A stretch of DNA of 41,023 nucleotides. Origin: an uncultured Bacteroidales bacterium. Its GTDB lineage: Bacteria; Bacteroidota; Bacteroidia; Bacteroidales; Bacteroidaceae. The position numbers and the translations under genes are program-made. Location: contig CACYXI010000015.1 in the NCBI GenBank assembly GCA_902778265.1, positions 1-41,023 of the forward strand, read 5' to 3'. Numbering within the stretch: position 1 is the stretch's first letter; each line of letters opens with the position of its first letter. Positions 24,364 through 32,189 of this stretch are shown here, one piece after another. The notes beneath the pieces are model-generated. The model did not search any database. It worked only from the letters and a program-made list of their open reading frames with translations, and had not been told where the DNA came from.

Positions 24364-24593
24364 ATTATCCGCAATTACGTGATAACGCCCTGACGGGGCA
24401 GAAGCACCTAGCCCAGGGCAACGCCCTGTGGTAAAATGGAGGGGTGATTATCACCCTGCAAGGGCAAAAGCTCTAATATAATAATGCTTTTGCCCCTACA
24501 GGGCGAATACACTAACGGCTTTGTACATAGGGCGTTGCCCTATGCTATGTGCTTTTGGGCTTTCAGCCCGCCTGTCACGTAATTGCGGATAAT
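24364..24593. repeat. Nested inverted repeat (19-bp perfect outer arms)
   Basis: Outer arms at 24364-24382 and 24575-24593 are perfect reverse complements (ATTATCCGCAATTACGTGA on the left). Inside, AGGGCAACGCCCT (about 24414-24426) pairs with AGGGCGTTGCCCT (about 24529-24541), and an inner hairpin pairs about 24454-24471 with 24487-24504 (GGGCAAAAGC with GCTTTTGCCC). Three nested stems thus share one axis. The element begins 7 nt after the stop codon of the thioredoxin-fusion gene. Confidence 0.85.
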
Positions 24594-24625
24594 CATTATC
24601 AAGAATATTCTGTGCATTTACTAAG

Positions 24626-24780
24626 TAACGCCAATTCGATGAATTTAAACGCTGCGCTTGGCTACATTAATTATCCATTAATTTTTATCTAAAAGAAAAG
24701 TATTAATGAGAAATTCGTGGGAACTTGCTTTAGCTTGATGAGCTTCAGCGAATAATTAATGAAAAAATAATCACGGGAGT
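24626..24780. repeat. Degraded inverted copy of the GAGTTCGACGAA element
   Basis: About 50 nt from 24626 (including AACGCTGCGCTTGGCTACAT) match the reverse complement of 22350-22401. The stretch about 24676-24720 matches the reverse complement of the centre of the first copy. The segment that would carry one inner arm is deleted or diverged, so the copy is shorter and no longer strongly palindromic. Confidence 0.75.
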
Positions 24781-24842
24781 ATGTGTCAAGATAAGGAGAA
24801 AAGGCTTGTTTTAAGTCTTTTTTCCTTTTTTAACATTTAAAT

Positions 24843-24874
24843 TTTGCTTTTTCGCTGTTTTATTCGTAATTTTG
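24843..24874 (+). promoter_or_regulatory. Bacteroidetes-type promoter of clpP
   Basis: TTTG at 24843-24846, a 20-nt spacer, then TAATTTTG at 24867-24874. Transcription should start near 24880. The roughly 145-nt leader contains the heptad inverted repeat at 24908-25010. Confidence 0.75.
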
Positions 24875-24907
24875 TGTTAGTAAAAATAAATTTAAGGAAA
24901 ACAATGT

Positions 24908-25010
24908 AATTACGAATTACAAATTACGAATTACCCAAATACCCTTCCCGTCGAAAGGTGTTAAGTAACAAAAGCTAAACAGTTAATTAGTAATTCGTAA
25001 TTAGTAATTG
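24908..25010. repeat. Inverted repeat with 7-nt tandem units in the clpP leader
   Basis: Left heptamers AATTACG, AATTACA, AATTACG, AATTACC start at 24908, 24915, 24922 and 24929. Right units TAATTAG, TAATTCG, TAATTAG, TAATTG start at 24984, 24991, 24998 and 25005. The right arm ends 13 nt before the clpP start codon, so the hairpin could affect translation of clpP (inference). Confidence 0.85.
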
Positions 25011-25023
25011 AAACAAAACGATA

Positions 25024-25695
25024 ATGAATTTAACAAGCGATTTCAGAAAATACGCCACTGCTCATCTCGGAATGAATGGCATGGCTCTTGATGATGTGAT
25101 GAGAGCTCAGGCTCAGTACCTTAATCCTTATATCCTTGAGGAGCGTCAGTTGAATGTAACTCAGATGGACGTGTTCTCACGACTGATGATGGACAGAATC
25201 ATCTTCCTCGGTACGGAGATTAATGACTATACCGCCAATACAATACAGGCACAGCTCTTGTATCTGGACTCTACCGACCCAGGCAAGGATATTTCTATCT
25301 ATATCAATTCGCCTGGTGGTAGCGTAACGGCTGGTCTCGGAATCTATGACACTATGCAGTTCATTTCAAGCGATGTGGCTACTATCTGTACTGGTATGGC
25401 TGCGTCTATGGGTGCCGTGTTGCTCGTAGCAGGTCAGGAAGGCAAGCGTTCGGCTCTTCCTCATTCTCGCGTAATGATTCATCAGCCTCTCGGTGGTGTT
25501 CAGGGACAGGCTTCCGACATCGAGATTGAGGCTAAGGAGATTCAGAAGTTCAAGAAGGAGCTCTACACCATCATCTCTAACCATTCTCACACTCCTTACG
25601 AGAAGGTATGGACTGATTCCGACCGTAACTACTGGATGACCGCAGAGGAGGCAAAGGAGTATGGCATGATTGATGCGGTGCTAGTGAAGAAATAA
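25024..25695 (+). CDS. clpP: ATP-dependent Clp protease proteolytic subunit
   Basis: A 223-residue serine protease forming the 14-mer chamber of ClpXP. The catalytic triad is visible: Ser128 in GMAASMGAVLL, His153 in SRVMIHQPLGG and Asp200 in TDSDRNYW; the spacing fits the family closely. SPGGSVTAGLGIYDTM is the strand-turn of the substrate site. The N-terminus has about 30 extra residues compared with E. coli mature ClpP, consistent with a propeptide. clpX follows on the same strand, separated by 153 nt filled by an inverted repeat. Confidence 0.97.
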   Translation: MNLTSDFRKYATAHLGMNGMALDDVMRAQAQYLNPYILEERQLNVTQMDVFSRLMMDRIIFLGTEINDYTANTIQAQLLYLDSTDPGKDISIYINSPGGSVTAGLGIYDTMQFISSDVATICTGMAASMGAVLLVAGQEGKRSALPHSRVMIHQPLGGVQGQASDIEIEAKEIQKFKKELYTIISNHSHTPYEKVWTDSDRNYWMTAEEAKEYGMIDAVLVKK

Positions 25696-25696
25696 A

Positions 25697-25842
25697 GGCC
25701 TCTCCCCCCGCCCTCCCCCGTAGGGAGGGAGCCGGAAGGCGGAAGGCATTACCCATTATAAAAAATCACAAAAAAAGACATTAGCGAATCTCCCGCAGCC
25801 GAATCGGCTCCCTCCCTACGGGGGAGGGCGGGGAGAGAGGCC
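25697..25842. repeat. G/C-rich hairpin element, copy 1 (clpP-clpX junction)
   Basis: Arms of 38 nt at 25697-25734 and 25805-25842 pair with a single mismatch; the arm contains CCCCCGCCCTCCCCCGTAGG. It starts one base after the clpP stop and ends six bases before the clpX ATG. A second copy occupies 38769-38902, again exactly between two genes. The loop (about 70 nt) is not conserved between the copies. Confidence 0.9.
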
Positions 25843-25848
25843 GTTTTT

Positions 25849-27090
25849 ATGAACAAGAAAAAAAACACATGTAATTTCTGCGGACGTAGCGAGAGTGAGG
25901 TGCGTCTGATGATAACAGGCTTAAATGGCTATATCTGTGAGGATTGTGCACGTCAGGCCTATGACATAGTTTGTGCCCAGGGATTCGGTCCTGAGGGTGC
26001 AAAGGGAGCAGATAAGAAAGGTCCTGACTATGACAAGGCTCCACGTCTTTCGGAAGTGCCTAAGCCTAATGAGATAAAGGAATATCTTGACCAATATATC
26101 ATTGGTCAGGATGAGGCAAAGAAATATCTATCCGTTGCCGTTTATAATCACTACAAGCGCTTGCAGCAGCCTGATGATGATGACGGTGTGGAGATTGAGA
26201 AGAGTAATATCATAATGGTGGGCTCTACTGGTACAGGTAAGACTCTCCTTGCCCGCACCATTGCAAAGCTCCTTCATGTACCATTCACTATCGTTGATGC
26301 TACAGTATTTACTGAGGCTGGCTATGTGGGCGAGGATGTGGAGAGTATTCTAAGCCGTCTGTTGCAGGTAGCCGACTTCGACCTTGATGCTGCTCAGCGT
26401 GGTATCGTCTTTATTGATGAGATTGATAAGATTGCGCGTAAGAGCGACAATCCAAGCATCACTCGCGACGTAAGCGGTGAGGGCGTTCAGCAAGGCTTGT
26501 TGAAGCTTCTTGAGGGTACGATCGTTAACGTACCGCCAAAGGGTGGCCGTAAGCATCCTGATCAGGACTATATCCATGTTGATACCCGTAACATCCTCTT
26601 CATCTGCGGTGGTGCCTTTGATGGTATTGAGCGTAAGATTGCACAGAGAATGAACACACATACCGTGGGTTATAACTCCGTGCAGAATGTGCGTAAGATC
26701 GACCAGAAGGAGATGATGAAGTACGTGCAGCCACAGGATCTGAAGTCATTCGGTCTTATTCCAGAGATTATCGGTCGTCTGCCTGTGCTCACCTATCTCA
26801 ACCCACTCGACAGGGATGCTCTTCGCAGGATTCTCGTTGAGCCAAAGAACTCCATTGTGCGTCAGTATATCAAGCTGTTCAAGATGGATAAGATAGAACT
26901 GACGTTCACCACCGAGGCTTTGGAGTACATCGTTGACAAGGCTGTTGAGTACAAGCTCGGTGCACGTGGTTTGCGTTCTATCGTAGAGACGGTAATGACA
27001 GATGCTATGTTTGAGTGTCCTGGCAAGCGAATGAAGAAATTCGAAGTAACCAAGGACTACGCAGCAGAGCAGTTGGAGAAGCACTATTAG
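25849..27090 (+). CDS. clpX: ATP-dependent Clp protease ATP-binding subunit ClpX
   Basis: A 413-residue AAA+ unfoldase that feeds substrates to ClpP. The N-terminal zinc-binding domain has Cys8, Cys11, Cys30 and Cys33 (CNFCGR and CEDC). The Walker A loop is GSTGTGKT (about residues 124-131), Walker B is [10 protein letters not shown], and the pore loop is [13 protein letters not shown]. The C-terminal sensor 2 region reads [12 protein letters not shown]. Length is normal. It lies between clpP and recQ, with different hairpin elements at both junctions. Confidence 0.97.
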   Translation: MNKKKNTCNFCGRSESEVRLMITGLNGYICEDCARQAYDIVCAQGFGPEGAKGADKKGPDYDKAPRLSEVPKPNEIKEYLDQYIIGQDEAKKYLSVAVYNHYKRLQQPDDDDGVEIEKSNIIMVGSTGTGKTLLARTIAKLLHVPFTIVDATVFTEAGYVGEDVESILSRLLQVADFDLDAAQRGIVFIDEIDKIARKSDNPSITRDVSGEGVQQGLLKLLEGTIVNVPPKGGRKHPDQDYIHVDTRNILFICGGAFDGIERKIAQRMNTHTVGYNSVQNVRKIDQKEMMKYVQPQDLKSFGLIPEIIGRLPVLTYLNPLDRDALRRILVEPKNSIVRQYIKLFKMDKIELTFTTEALEYIVDKAVEYKLGARGLRSIVETVMTDAMFECPGKRMKKFEVTKDYAAEQLEKHY

Positions 27091-27229
27091 CCCACCTAGG
27101 CCCTCCCAAAGGGAGGGATGCGATATAGTAAAGTAAGTTTAACTTATATTAATCCAATATTAATCCGAGCCTTCTTTTAGCGAAAGAGTGTATAAAACAT
27201 CCTTCCCTTTGGGAAGGCTTGGTTAGGCT
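27091..27229. repeat. Hairpin element with CCTTCCC/GGGAAGG arms, copy 1 (clpX-recQ junction)
   Basis: Left end has GGCCCTCCCAAAGGGAGGGATG, shortened here as GGCCCTCCCAAAGGGAGGG; right end has CATCCTTCCCTTTGGGAAGG followed by CTTGGTTAGGCTT. Each end is itself a small palindrome, and the two ends pair imperfectly. It begins immediately after the clpX stop and ends 2 nt before the recQ ATG. A second copy is at 35505-35647. Confidence 0.85.
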
Positions 27230-27231
27230 TT

Positions 27232-29406
27232 ATGGAAAACCTAAACCTTACAGAGAAACTGAAGCAGTTGTTCGGTTTCGACAAATTCAAGGGCGATCAG
27301 GAGAGGATAATCCGCAACCTGCTCGCTGGTAACGACACCTTCGTGCTTATGCCGACTGGTGGCGGCAAATCGCTGTGCTACCAGTTGCCCTCGCTCTTGA
27401 TGGACGGAACGGCAATCGTAATATCACCACTCATCGCGCTGATGAAGAATCAGGTTGATGTCATCAACGGCATCAGCGAGAGCGACGGCGTGGCTCATTG
27501 TCTCAACTCGTCAATGAACAAGTCTGCTATCGACAAGGTGAAGAACGACATACAGTCGGGCAAGACGAAACTGCTATACATGGCTCCTGAGTCGCTCACC
27601 AAGGATGAGTACGTGGCATTTCTCCGTCAGGTTAAGATTTCATTCTACGCTATTGACGAGGCGCATTGTATCTCGGAATGGGGACATGATTTCCGTCCTG
27701 AGTACCGTAGGATTCGCCCTATCATAAACGATATTGGCAAGTCGCCTGTCATTGCCCTTACCGCAACGGCAACCGATAAGGTGAGGATGGATATAAAGAA
27801 GAATCTCGGCATTCCTGATGCAACGGAGTTCCGTAGTTCTTTCAACCGTCCTAACCTCTATTATGAGGTACGTCCAAAGACCAATCAGATAGACAAGCAG
27901 ATTATCCGCTTCATAAAGCAGAACCCAGGCAAGAGCGGTATTGTGTATTGTCTGTCAAGGAAGAAGGTGGAAGAACTTGCTGCTATCCTATGTGCCAACG
28001 ACATTAAGGCGGCACCATATCATGCAGGACTTGATACTCCTGTAAGGAATCAGACACAGGACGATTTCCTTATGGAGGAGATAGATGTGATAGTTGCTAC
28101 CATCGCCTTTGGTATGGGTATCGATAAGCCAGACGTGCGTTTCGTCATTCACTATGACATTCCGAAGAGTCTTGAGGGATATTATCAGGAGACAGGTCGT
28201 GCAGGTCGTGATGGTGGTGAGGGTAAGTGTATAGCCTTCTATTCACATAAGGATCTTCAGAAACTGGAGAAATTCATGGCCGACAAGCAGGTGGCAGAAC
28301 AGGATATAGGCCGTCATCTGCTACAGGAGACAGAGGCATACGCAGAGTCTTCACTTTGTCGTAGAAAGCTCTTGCTCAACTATTTCGGCGAGACTTACAC
28401 CGAGGAGAACTGCCATAACTGCGACAACTGTCTGCATCCGAAGGAGAAGTTTGAGGCTACCGAGGAATTAAAGTGCGTACTTGAGTCGGTTGTGGCTATC
28501 AAGGAGAATTTCCGTACACAGTATCTCATAGATTTCGTTAAAGGACGTGCTACCGACGATATCACATCCCACAAGCATCATCAGCTTGAGCAGTTCGGCT
28601 GTGGTGAGGGTAAGCGCGACAAACTATGGAATCCTGTTATCCGCTATGCCATAGTGGAAGGCTTGCTACGTAAGGAGGTAGAGGATTATGGTACCGTGAA
28701 GATAACGGCGGCAGGAAAGCGTTGGCTGAAGAATCCGCAGCCTTTCTTCATCACAGAGGACAATGAGTTCTCAGAAGAGGAAGAGGACGATACACCAGCA
28801 GCAAGAGGCGCGGCACTTGATCCTGAACTGTTTGCCGTATTGAAGAGTCTCAGAAAAGACGTTGCGAAGAAGCATAACGTACCGCCTTACGTTGTGTTCC
28901 AGGATATGTCTCTGGAACAGATGGCGACGATGTACCCTATCACCCTTACTGAATTACAGAATATTCAGGGTGTAGGTCAGGGCAAGGCAAAGCGTTACGG
29001 ACAGGAGTTCTGCGATGTTATCCGCAAGCATTGTGAGGACAATGAGATTATACGTCCAGAGGATGTTCGTGTGAAGACTGTTGCCAAGAACTCGCTAAAA
29101 AAAGTGAAGATTATCCAGAGCATAGACAAGGGAATGCCACTTGATGATATTGCTGCATCCTTGAATATGGAGTTTGAAGACTTCCTTACAGAAGTTGAGC
29201 GTATCGTTGATAGTGGCACGAAGATCAACATCAATTATTTCCTTGAGGAAGTGATGGACGAGGAAGTAGTGGAAGATATCTACGAGTATTTCCGTGGAAG
29301 TGAGACGGACAAGATTTCCGTTGCCCTCGACGAGCTTGGCGATGACTACGAAGAAGATGAGATTCGCCTTGTAAGGATTAAGTTCCTCTCGGAATTGGCG
29401 AACTAA
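27232..29406 (+). CDS. recQ: ATP-dependent DNA helicase RecQ
   Basis: A 724-residue 3'-5' DNA helicase for recombination and replication-fork repair. Motif I is MPTGGGKSLCYQLPS with Lys46, motif II is the DEAH box in YAIDEAHCISEWGHDFRPEY (Asp142), and motif VI reads YYQETGRAGRDG. The zinc-binding subdomain has CRRKLLLNYFGE and CHNCDNC. A winged-helix RQC region and an HRDC domain (about residues 525-600) follow, then an acidic C-terminal tail. The length is typical of Bacteroidales RecQ. It is the third gene in a clpP-clpX-recQ cluster. Confidence 0.95.
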   Translation: MENLNLTEKLKQLFGFDKFKGDQERIIRNLLAGNDTFVLMPTGGGKSLCYQLPSLLMDGTAIVISPLIALMKNQVDVINGISESDGVAHCLNSSMNKSAIDKVKNDIQSGKTKLLYMAPESLTKDEYVAFLRQVKISFYAIDEAHCISEWGHDFRPEYRRIRPIINDIGKSPVIALTATATDKVRMDIKKNLGIPDATEFRSSFNRPNLYYEVRPKTNQIDKQIIRFIKQNPGKSGIVYCLSRKKVEELAAILCANDIKAAPYHAGLDTPVRNQTQDDFLMEEIDVIVATIAFGMGIDKPDVRFVIHYDIPKSLEGYYQETGRAGRDGGEGKCIAFYSHKDLQKLEKFMADKQVAEQDIGRHLLQETEAYAESSLCRRKLLLNYFGETYTEENCHNCDNCLHPKEKFEATEELKCVLESVVAIKENFRTQYLIDFVKGRATDDITSHKHHQLEQFGCGEGKRDKLWNPVIRYAIVEGLLRKEVEDYGTVKITAAGKRWLKNPQPFFITEDNEFSEEEEDDTPAARGAALDPELFAVLKSLRKDVAKKHNVPPYVVFQDMSLEQMATMYPITLTELQNIQGVGQGKAKRYGQEFCDVIRKHCEDNEIIRPEDVRVKTVAKNSLKKVKIIQSIDKGMPLDDIAASLNMEFEDFLTEVERIVDSGTKININYFLEEVMDEEVVEDIYEYFRGSETDKISVALDELGDDYEEDEIRLVRIKFLSELAN

Positions 29407-29408
29407 AT

Positions 29409-29450
29409 AGAGTTCGACGAATGTACTTTAACGTAAATTCGTCGAACTCT
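29409..29450. repeat. Minimal GAGTTCGACGAA hairpin after recQ
   Basis: Perfect 14-bp arms AGAGTTCGACGAAT (29409-29422) and ATTCGTCGAACTCT (29437-29450) with a 14-nt loop. The arm sequence equals the terminal sequence of the element at 22113-22401, so this looks like the two ends joined without the interior. It starts 2 nt after the recQ stop codon and may serve as a terminator-like structure. Confidence 0.85.
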
Positions 29451-29487
29451 TACTAATTTAATGTAATGTGTTTATAAGATCCTGTTT

Positions 29488-31491
29488 ATGAATAGAAAAT
29501 CTTTAAGGAGTCAGATAATAGGACTTAAACCTCTCAATAGTGAGGCACAGATAGATAAACTCGTAAACTTATTGACAGAAAGAAATTGCCAAATAGATTG
29601 CTATTTGGACAAGTGGATTTGTCGTTTAATTGACAAATTTTCTTTGGTTTTGTACTACAAGCAGAAAAGTCGTACACTAAAATATATCGAGCCTGATTCT
29701 GATGCTATGTCCTATCTTGCAGAGCTACTCGTAAAGTATGATCCTATAAATGATGCTCAAAATATAGATGCTGTTTATGATGAATTTGTGTCGAGTGGTC
29801 ATTGTTTAAGTCAAATAAATTTTGACTTTGTTAATAAACATATAACTAAGGAAAATGCCAAAAAAAGATGGGAGAAAAGGTATATTGAAGGGATTGAAAT
29901 AAAATTGCGTGTTGAAATTGTCAATTCTAATAAAATTGTTTCAGTATTCCAGCCTTTAGCCTCTCTCCTTGTAACGGGTTCTGTAAAACAGATAAAAATA
30001 AATAAGAACTATGAACTCCATAATGGTGACAGCGTATTTGTTTATGCTAACGGCTGGTCATCAAAAATGGCGAATAAAATAAAGTACAACTCAAATATTT
30101 GGACAAATTTTTGTAATGCGATTTCTACAGGAAGTTATCATGACGATACCTTTCAAGAGAATTGTTATGTAGGGAACTTTGTAATTGGCAATCAAGTGTC
30201 AGAGTGTGATTGGGAAATTACTAGCTCTGCTATTTTTGATATTCCATTTCATCAATTCAAATACATTGCGCCTATTCAAAGGAGTCAGTACTCTTCTCGC
30301 CATTTTAAGATGAGTCATATTGAAATGTCTGATCGTACTATTATAGTGCCTGTTAATGATGAGATTTGGAGTCAAATAATAGAACAAAAGGGAAATACTA
30401 ACTTTTATTGGGAAGAGGGTTTTGACAAAATTATCCATTCTGGAAGTTTTTACGACTATAGTGGTGAAATATGTTATGATGAAGAGTTTGCAGGGGACGA
30501 GAAGGGACTTTATTATATTCTCTTCAGAAACAGACAAAAGCAAATACTTTTTAAACAAATAGATAAAAGCGCAGTTCGGGTTAATTATTTTACCACCGAT
30601 GCTGGATTATCTTTCAAGGGGGTGCTATTTGATTTTGAAAAAATAACAGCTATCCCCCAAGAGGATAGCTCGTTTGAAATACTACAAAAAAAAGAATGGA
30701 TATTGGATTGGAGTTGCGTCCGATTTAAAAATGGAATGATGATAGTATATCCTCCTTCGGATGGAAGCGTTAAATTTAAACCTAAAGGAGTATGTCTGCC
30801 AGGAGTAATGGAAGCATATAACTATCTAACGGCTTATCTTAACGATAGGCTTGCACCAGTTCGTTGCTCAGTAGAGAAAATGGGACTGACAATTTATGAC
30901 AATATTCGTTTAAATGAAGCCATACAAAAATTTGCTACGGCATCTAAGCAAAAAGGTATTTCTGTAGTGGATAATAAGACTTCAAAGGGAATAATAGTGC
31001 CACAGCAAATATCATTTGATCAAGCACTATCAAAGGCTAAACAGATGACTGCTGCGGAGTTTGAAAAGTATAAATCCGAATATATCAACTACTTAGTTAA
31101 GCAACAAAGTAAAAAATATAAGGTGATACCTTGTGTGGAAAGGCTTGCCCATACAGATAGCGATATGACAGAGTGTGCCTTCATGTTCTCTATAGAATGC
31201 AAATCAAAGGACATTCTTATTGTACATGAGAATGTTAATCCAGACAGGTCAACACTTCTATTTGTTGTAAAACCTGAAAATTATGACAGGTCAATTCGTT
31301 CTATTTATGACTTCATGCAAAGTGCGGAAATAAATAAACGTAGTAGTCTTAGGGATGGTAATATTGAAATAAAGCAAACGTGTGTTGAACGCTTTTGCTC
31401 CATAAACCATGATGGTGTCTTTATTTGGAGTAGAATGATTAAAAATTACAAGTTGTTTTATGCGAATGGACGTGTATATATGGTATATTGA
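29488..31491 (+). CDS. Large AT-rich protein of unknown function
   Basis: A 667-residue protein with no signal peptide, no membrane helix and no motif I recognise. Base composition and codon use differ from the flanking genes: it is visibly A/T-richer, with many AAA, ATA and TTA codons, which suggests acquisition by transfer. The N-terminal 130 residues look helical, the middle (about 140-460) is beta-rich with many aromatic residues (FYWEEGFDKIIHSGSFYDYS), and a C-terminal part from about residue 540 (VIPCVERLAHTDSDMTECAF, SKDILIVHENVNPDRSTLLF) may be a separate alpha/beta domain. It stands alone between recQ and a gene-free hairpin array. A defence or accessory role is possible but unsupported. 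Confidence 0.75.
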   Translation: MNRKSLRSQIIGLKPLNSEAQIDKLVNLLTERNCQIDCYLDKWICRLIDKFSLVLYYKQKSRTLKYIEPDSDAMSYLAELLVKYDPINDAQNIDAVYDEFVSSGHCLSQINFDFVNKHITKENAKKRWEKRYIEGIEIKLRVEIVNSNKIVSVFQPLASLLVTGSVKQIKINKNYELHNGDSVFVYANGWSSKMANKIKYNSNIWTNFCNAISTGSYHDDTFQENCYVGNFVIGNQVSECDWEITSSAIFDIPFHQFKYIAPIQRSQYSSRHFKMSHIEMSDRTIIVPVNDEIWSQIIEQKGNTNFYWEEGFDKIIHSGSFYDYSGEICYDEEFAGDEKGLYYILFRNRQKQILFKQIDKSAVRVNYFTTDAGLSFKGVLFDFEKITAIPQEDSSFEILQKKEWILDWSCVRFKNGMMIVYPPSDGSVKFKPKGVCLPGVMEAYNYLTAYLNDRLAPVRCSVEKMGLTIYDNIRLNEAIQKFATASKQKGISVVDNKTSKGIIVPQQISFDQALSKAKQMTAAEFEKYKSEYINYLVKQQSKKYKVIPCVERLAHTDSDMTECAFMFSIECKSKDILIVHENVNPDRSTLLFVVKPENYDRSIRSIYDFMQSAEINKRSSLRDGNIEIKQTCVERFCSINHDGVFIWSRMIKNYKLFYANGRVYMVY

Positions 31492-31570
31492 CGTCAAAGA
31501 TTCGTATTATAAAATATCGTAATCGGCTCGTTCTTGCTCCTATCCTCCTCCCTTCTTCCTCCGATGATAA

Positions 31571-31675
31571 TACCATCATAATACCATTATATTACCATAA
31601 TAATACCATAATATTACCATTACCAATGGTATTTTAATGGTATCTTAATGGTATTTTAATGGTAATTAAATGGTA
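31571..31675. repeat. Inverted repeat with exact 11-nt periodicity
   Basis: TACCAT occurs at 31571, 31582, 31593, 31604 and 31615, exactly 11 nt apart. ATGGTA occurs at 31626, 31637, 31648, 31659 and 31670, again exactly 11 nt apart. The two arrays meet almost without a loop, giving a hairpin of about 50 bp per arm with conserved 6-bp blocks and variable 5-nt linkers. It opens the gene-free stretch 31492-32486. Confidence 0.9.
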
Positions 31676-31706
31676 TTTACATACGAGGAAACAAGGAGTT
31701 AGTGTA

Positions 31707-31740
31707 GAGACAATGCGAAAAATCTAAAGAACATTGTCTC
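31707..31740. repeat. Hairpin, 9-bp perfect stem
   Basis: GAGACAATG at 31707-31715 and CATTGTCTC at 31732-31740 with a 16-nt A-rich loop. Second hairpin in the array between the AT-rich gene and guaB. Confidence 0.7.
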
Positions 31741-31769
31741 TGTCGTTAATTATAAATCCTGTAAGTCAT

Positions 31770-31795
31770 AATTCGACAATCGCGATTGTCGAATT
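31770..31795. repeat. Perfect 26-bp palindrome
   Basis: Each half is AATTCGACAATCG or its reverse complement, so the two halves meet with no loop at a CGCG centre. A symmetric site of this kind is typical of a binding site for a dimeric protein rather than an RNA stem, since no loop is left. The half contains ATTCGAC, as seen at the ends of the GAGTTCGACGAA family. Confidence 0.8.
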
Positions 31796-31861
31796 TGGAA
31801 AAGAGATGGAAACTGTTGACATTCGCCATTCGGTAAGGAAACTCCAGAATCATTGAAAAAT

Positions 31862-31890
31862 CAATTTCATCGGTTACAACCGATGAATTG
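31862..31890. repeat. Hairpin with TACA loop
   Basis: CAATT (31862-31866), one bulged T, CATCGGT (31868-31874), loop TACA, ACCGATG (31879-31885), AATTG (31886-31890). A 12-bp stem with one bulge. Confidence 0.75.
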
Positions 31891-31916
31891 TATTTATCTG
31901 AAACAGTATTTGATAA

Positions 31917-32002
31917 GGAAACGGATGTATCTGATTTATCTGAATTTTATCGTTCACGCCCTTACTGCGCCAGCTTCAGATAAATCAGATAAATCCGTTT
32001 CC
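31917..32002. repeat. Inverted repeat with 28-bp arms containing 9-nt units
   Basis: Arms at 31917-31944 and 31975-32002 pair with one mismatch in 28. Each arm has the 9-nt word ATCTGATTT/ATCTGAATT (or CAGATAAAT twice on the right). The loop is 30 nt. Confidence 0.85.
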
Positions 32003-32023
32003 CTTTCTTTCCGTTTTATATCT

Positions 32024-32105
32024 TGAACACAGATCTCACAGATTGAAGGGATATTTCTCGCTTGCGCTCGTGATTGAAATCCCTAAGATCCCGAAAATCT
32101 GTGGT
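32024..32105. repeat. Imperfect inverted repeat with 9-nt word
   Basis: The left side carries ACAGATCTC and ACAGATTGA 9 nt apart, and AGGGATATTTC; the right side has GAAATCCCT and AATCTGTGG. The arms pair only in blocks, so this is the weakest stem in the array. Confidence 0.55.
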
Positions 32106-32120
32106 CAACTAAAAAAATAA

Positions 32121-32176
32121 CAACGAATTAAACCAATTAAAACGAATAGAATTCGTTAAATTTGATAGATTCGTTG
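32121..32176. repeat. Nested hairpin of CGAAT/ATTCG words
   Basis: Outer pair CAACGAAT (32121-32128) with ATTCGTTG (32169-32176); inner pair AACGAAT (32141-32147) with ATTCGTT (32151-32157) and a 3-nt loop. The words resemble those of the inverted repeat at 12107-12187. Confidence 0.75.
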
Positions 32177-32189
32177 TTTGAAGAAAAAA

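Noticed and set aside
24357-24780. Insertion sequence remnant with a transposase fragment
   Set aside because: No frame of useful length or with transposase motifs occurs; the content is explained by inverted repeats.
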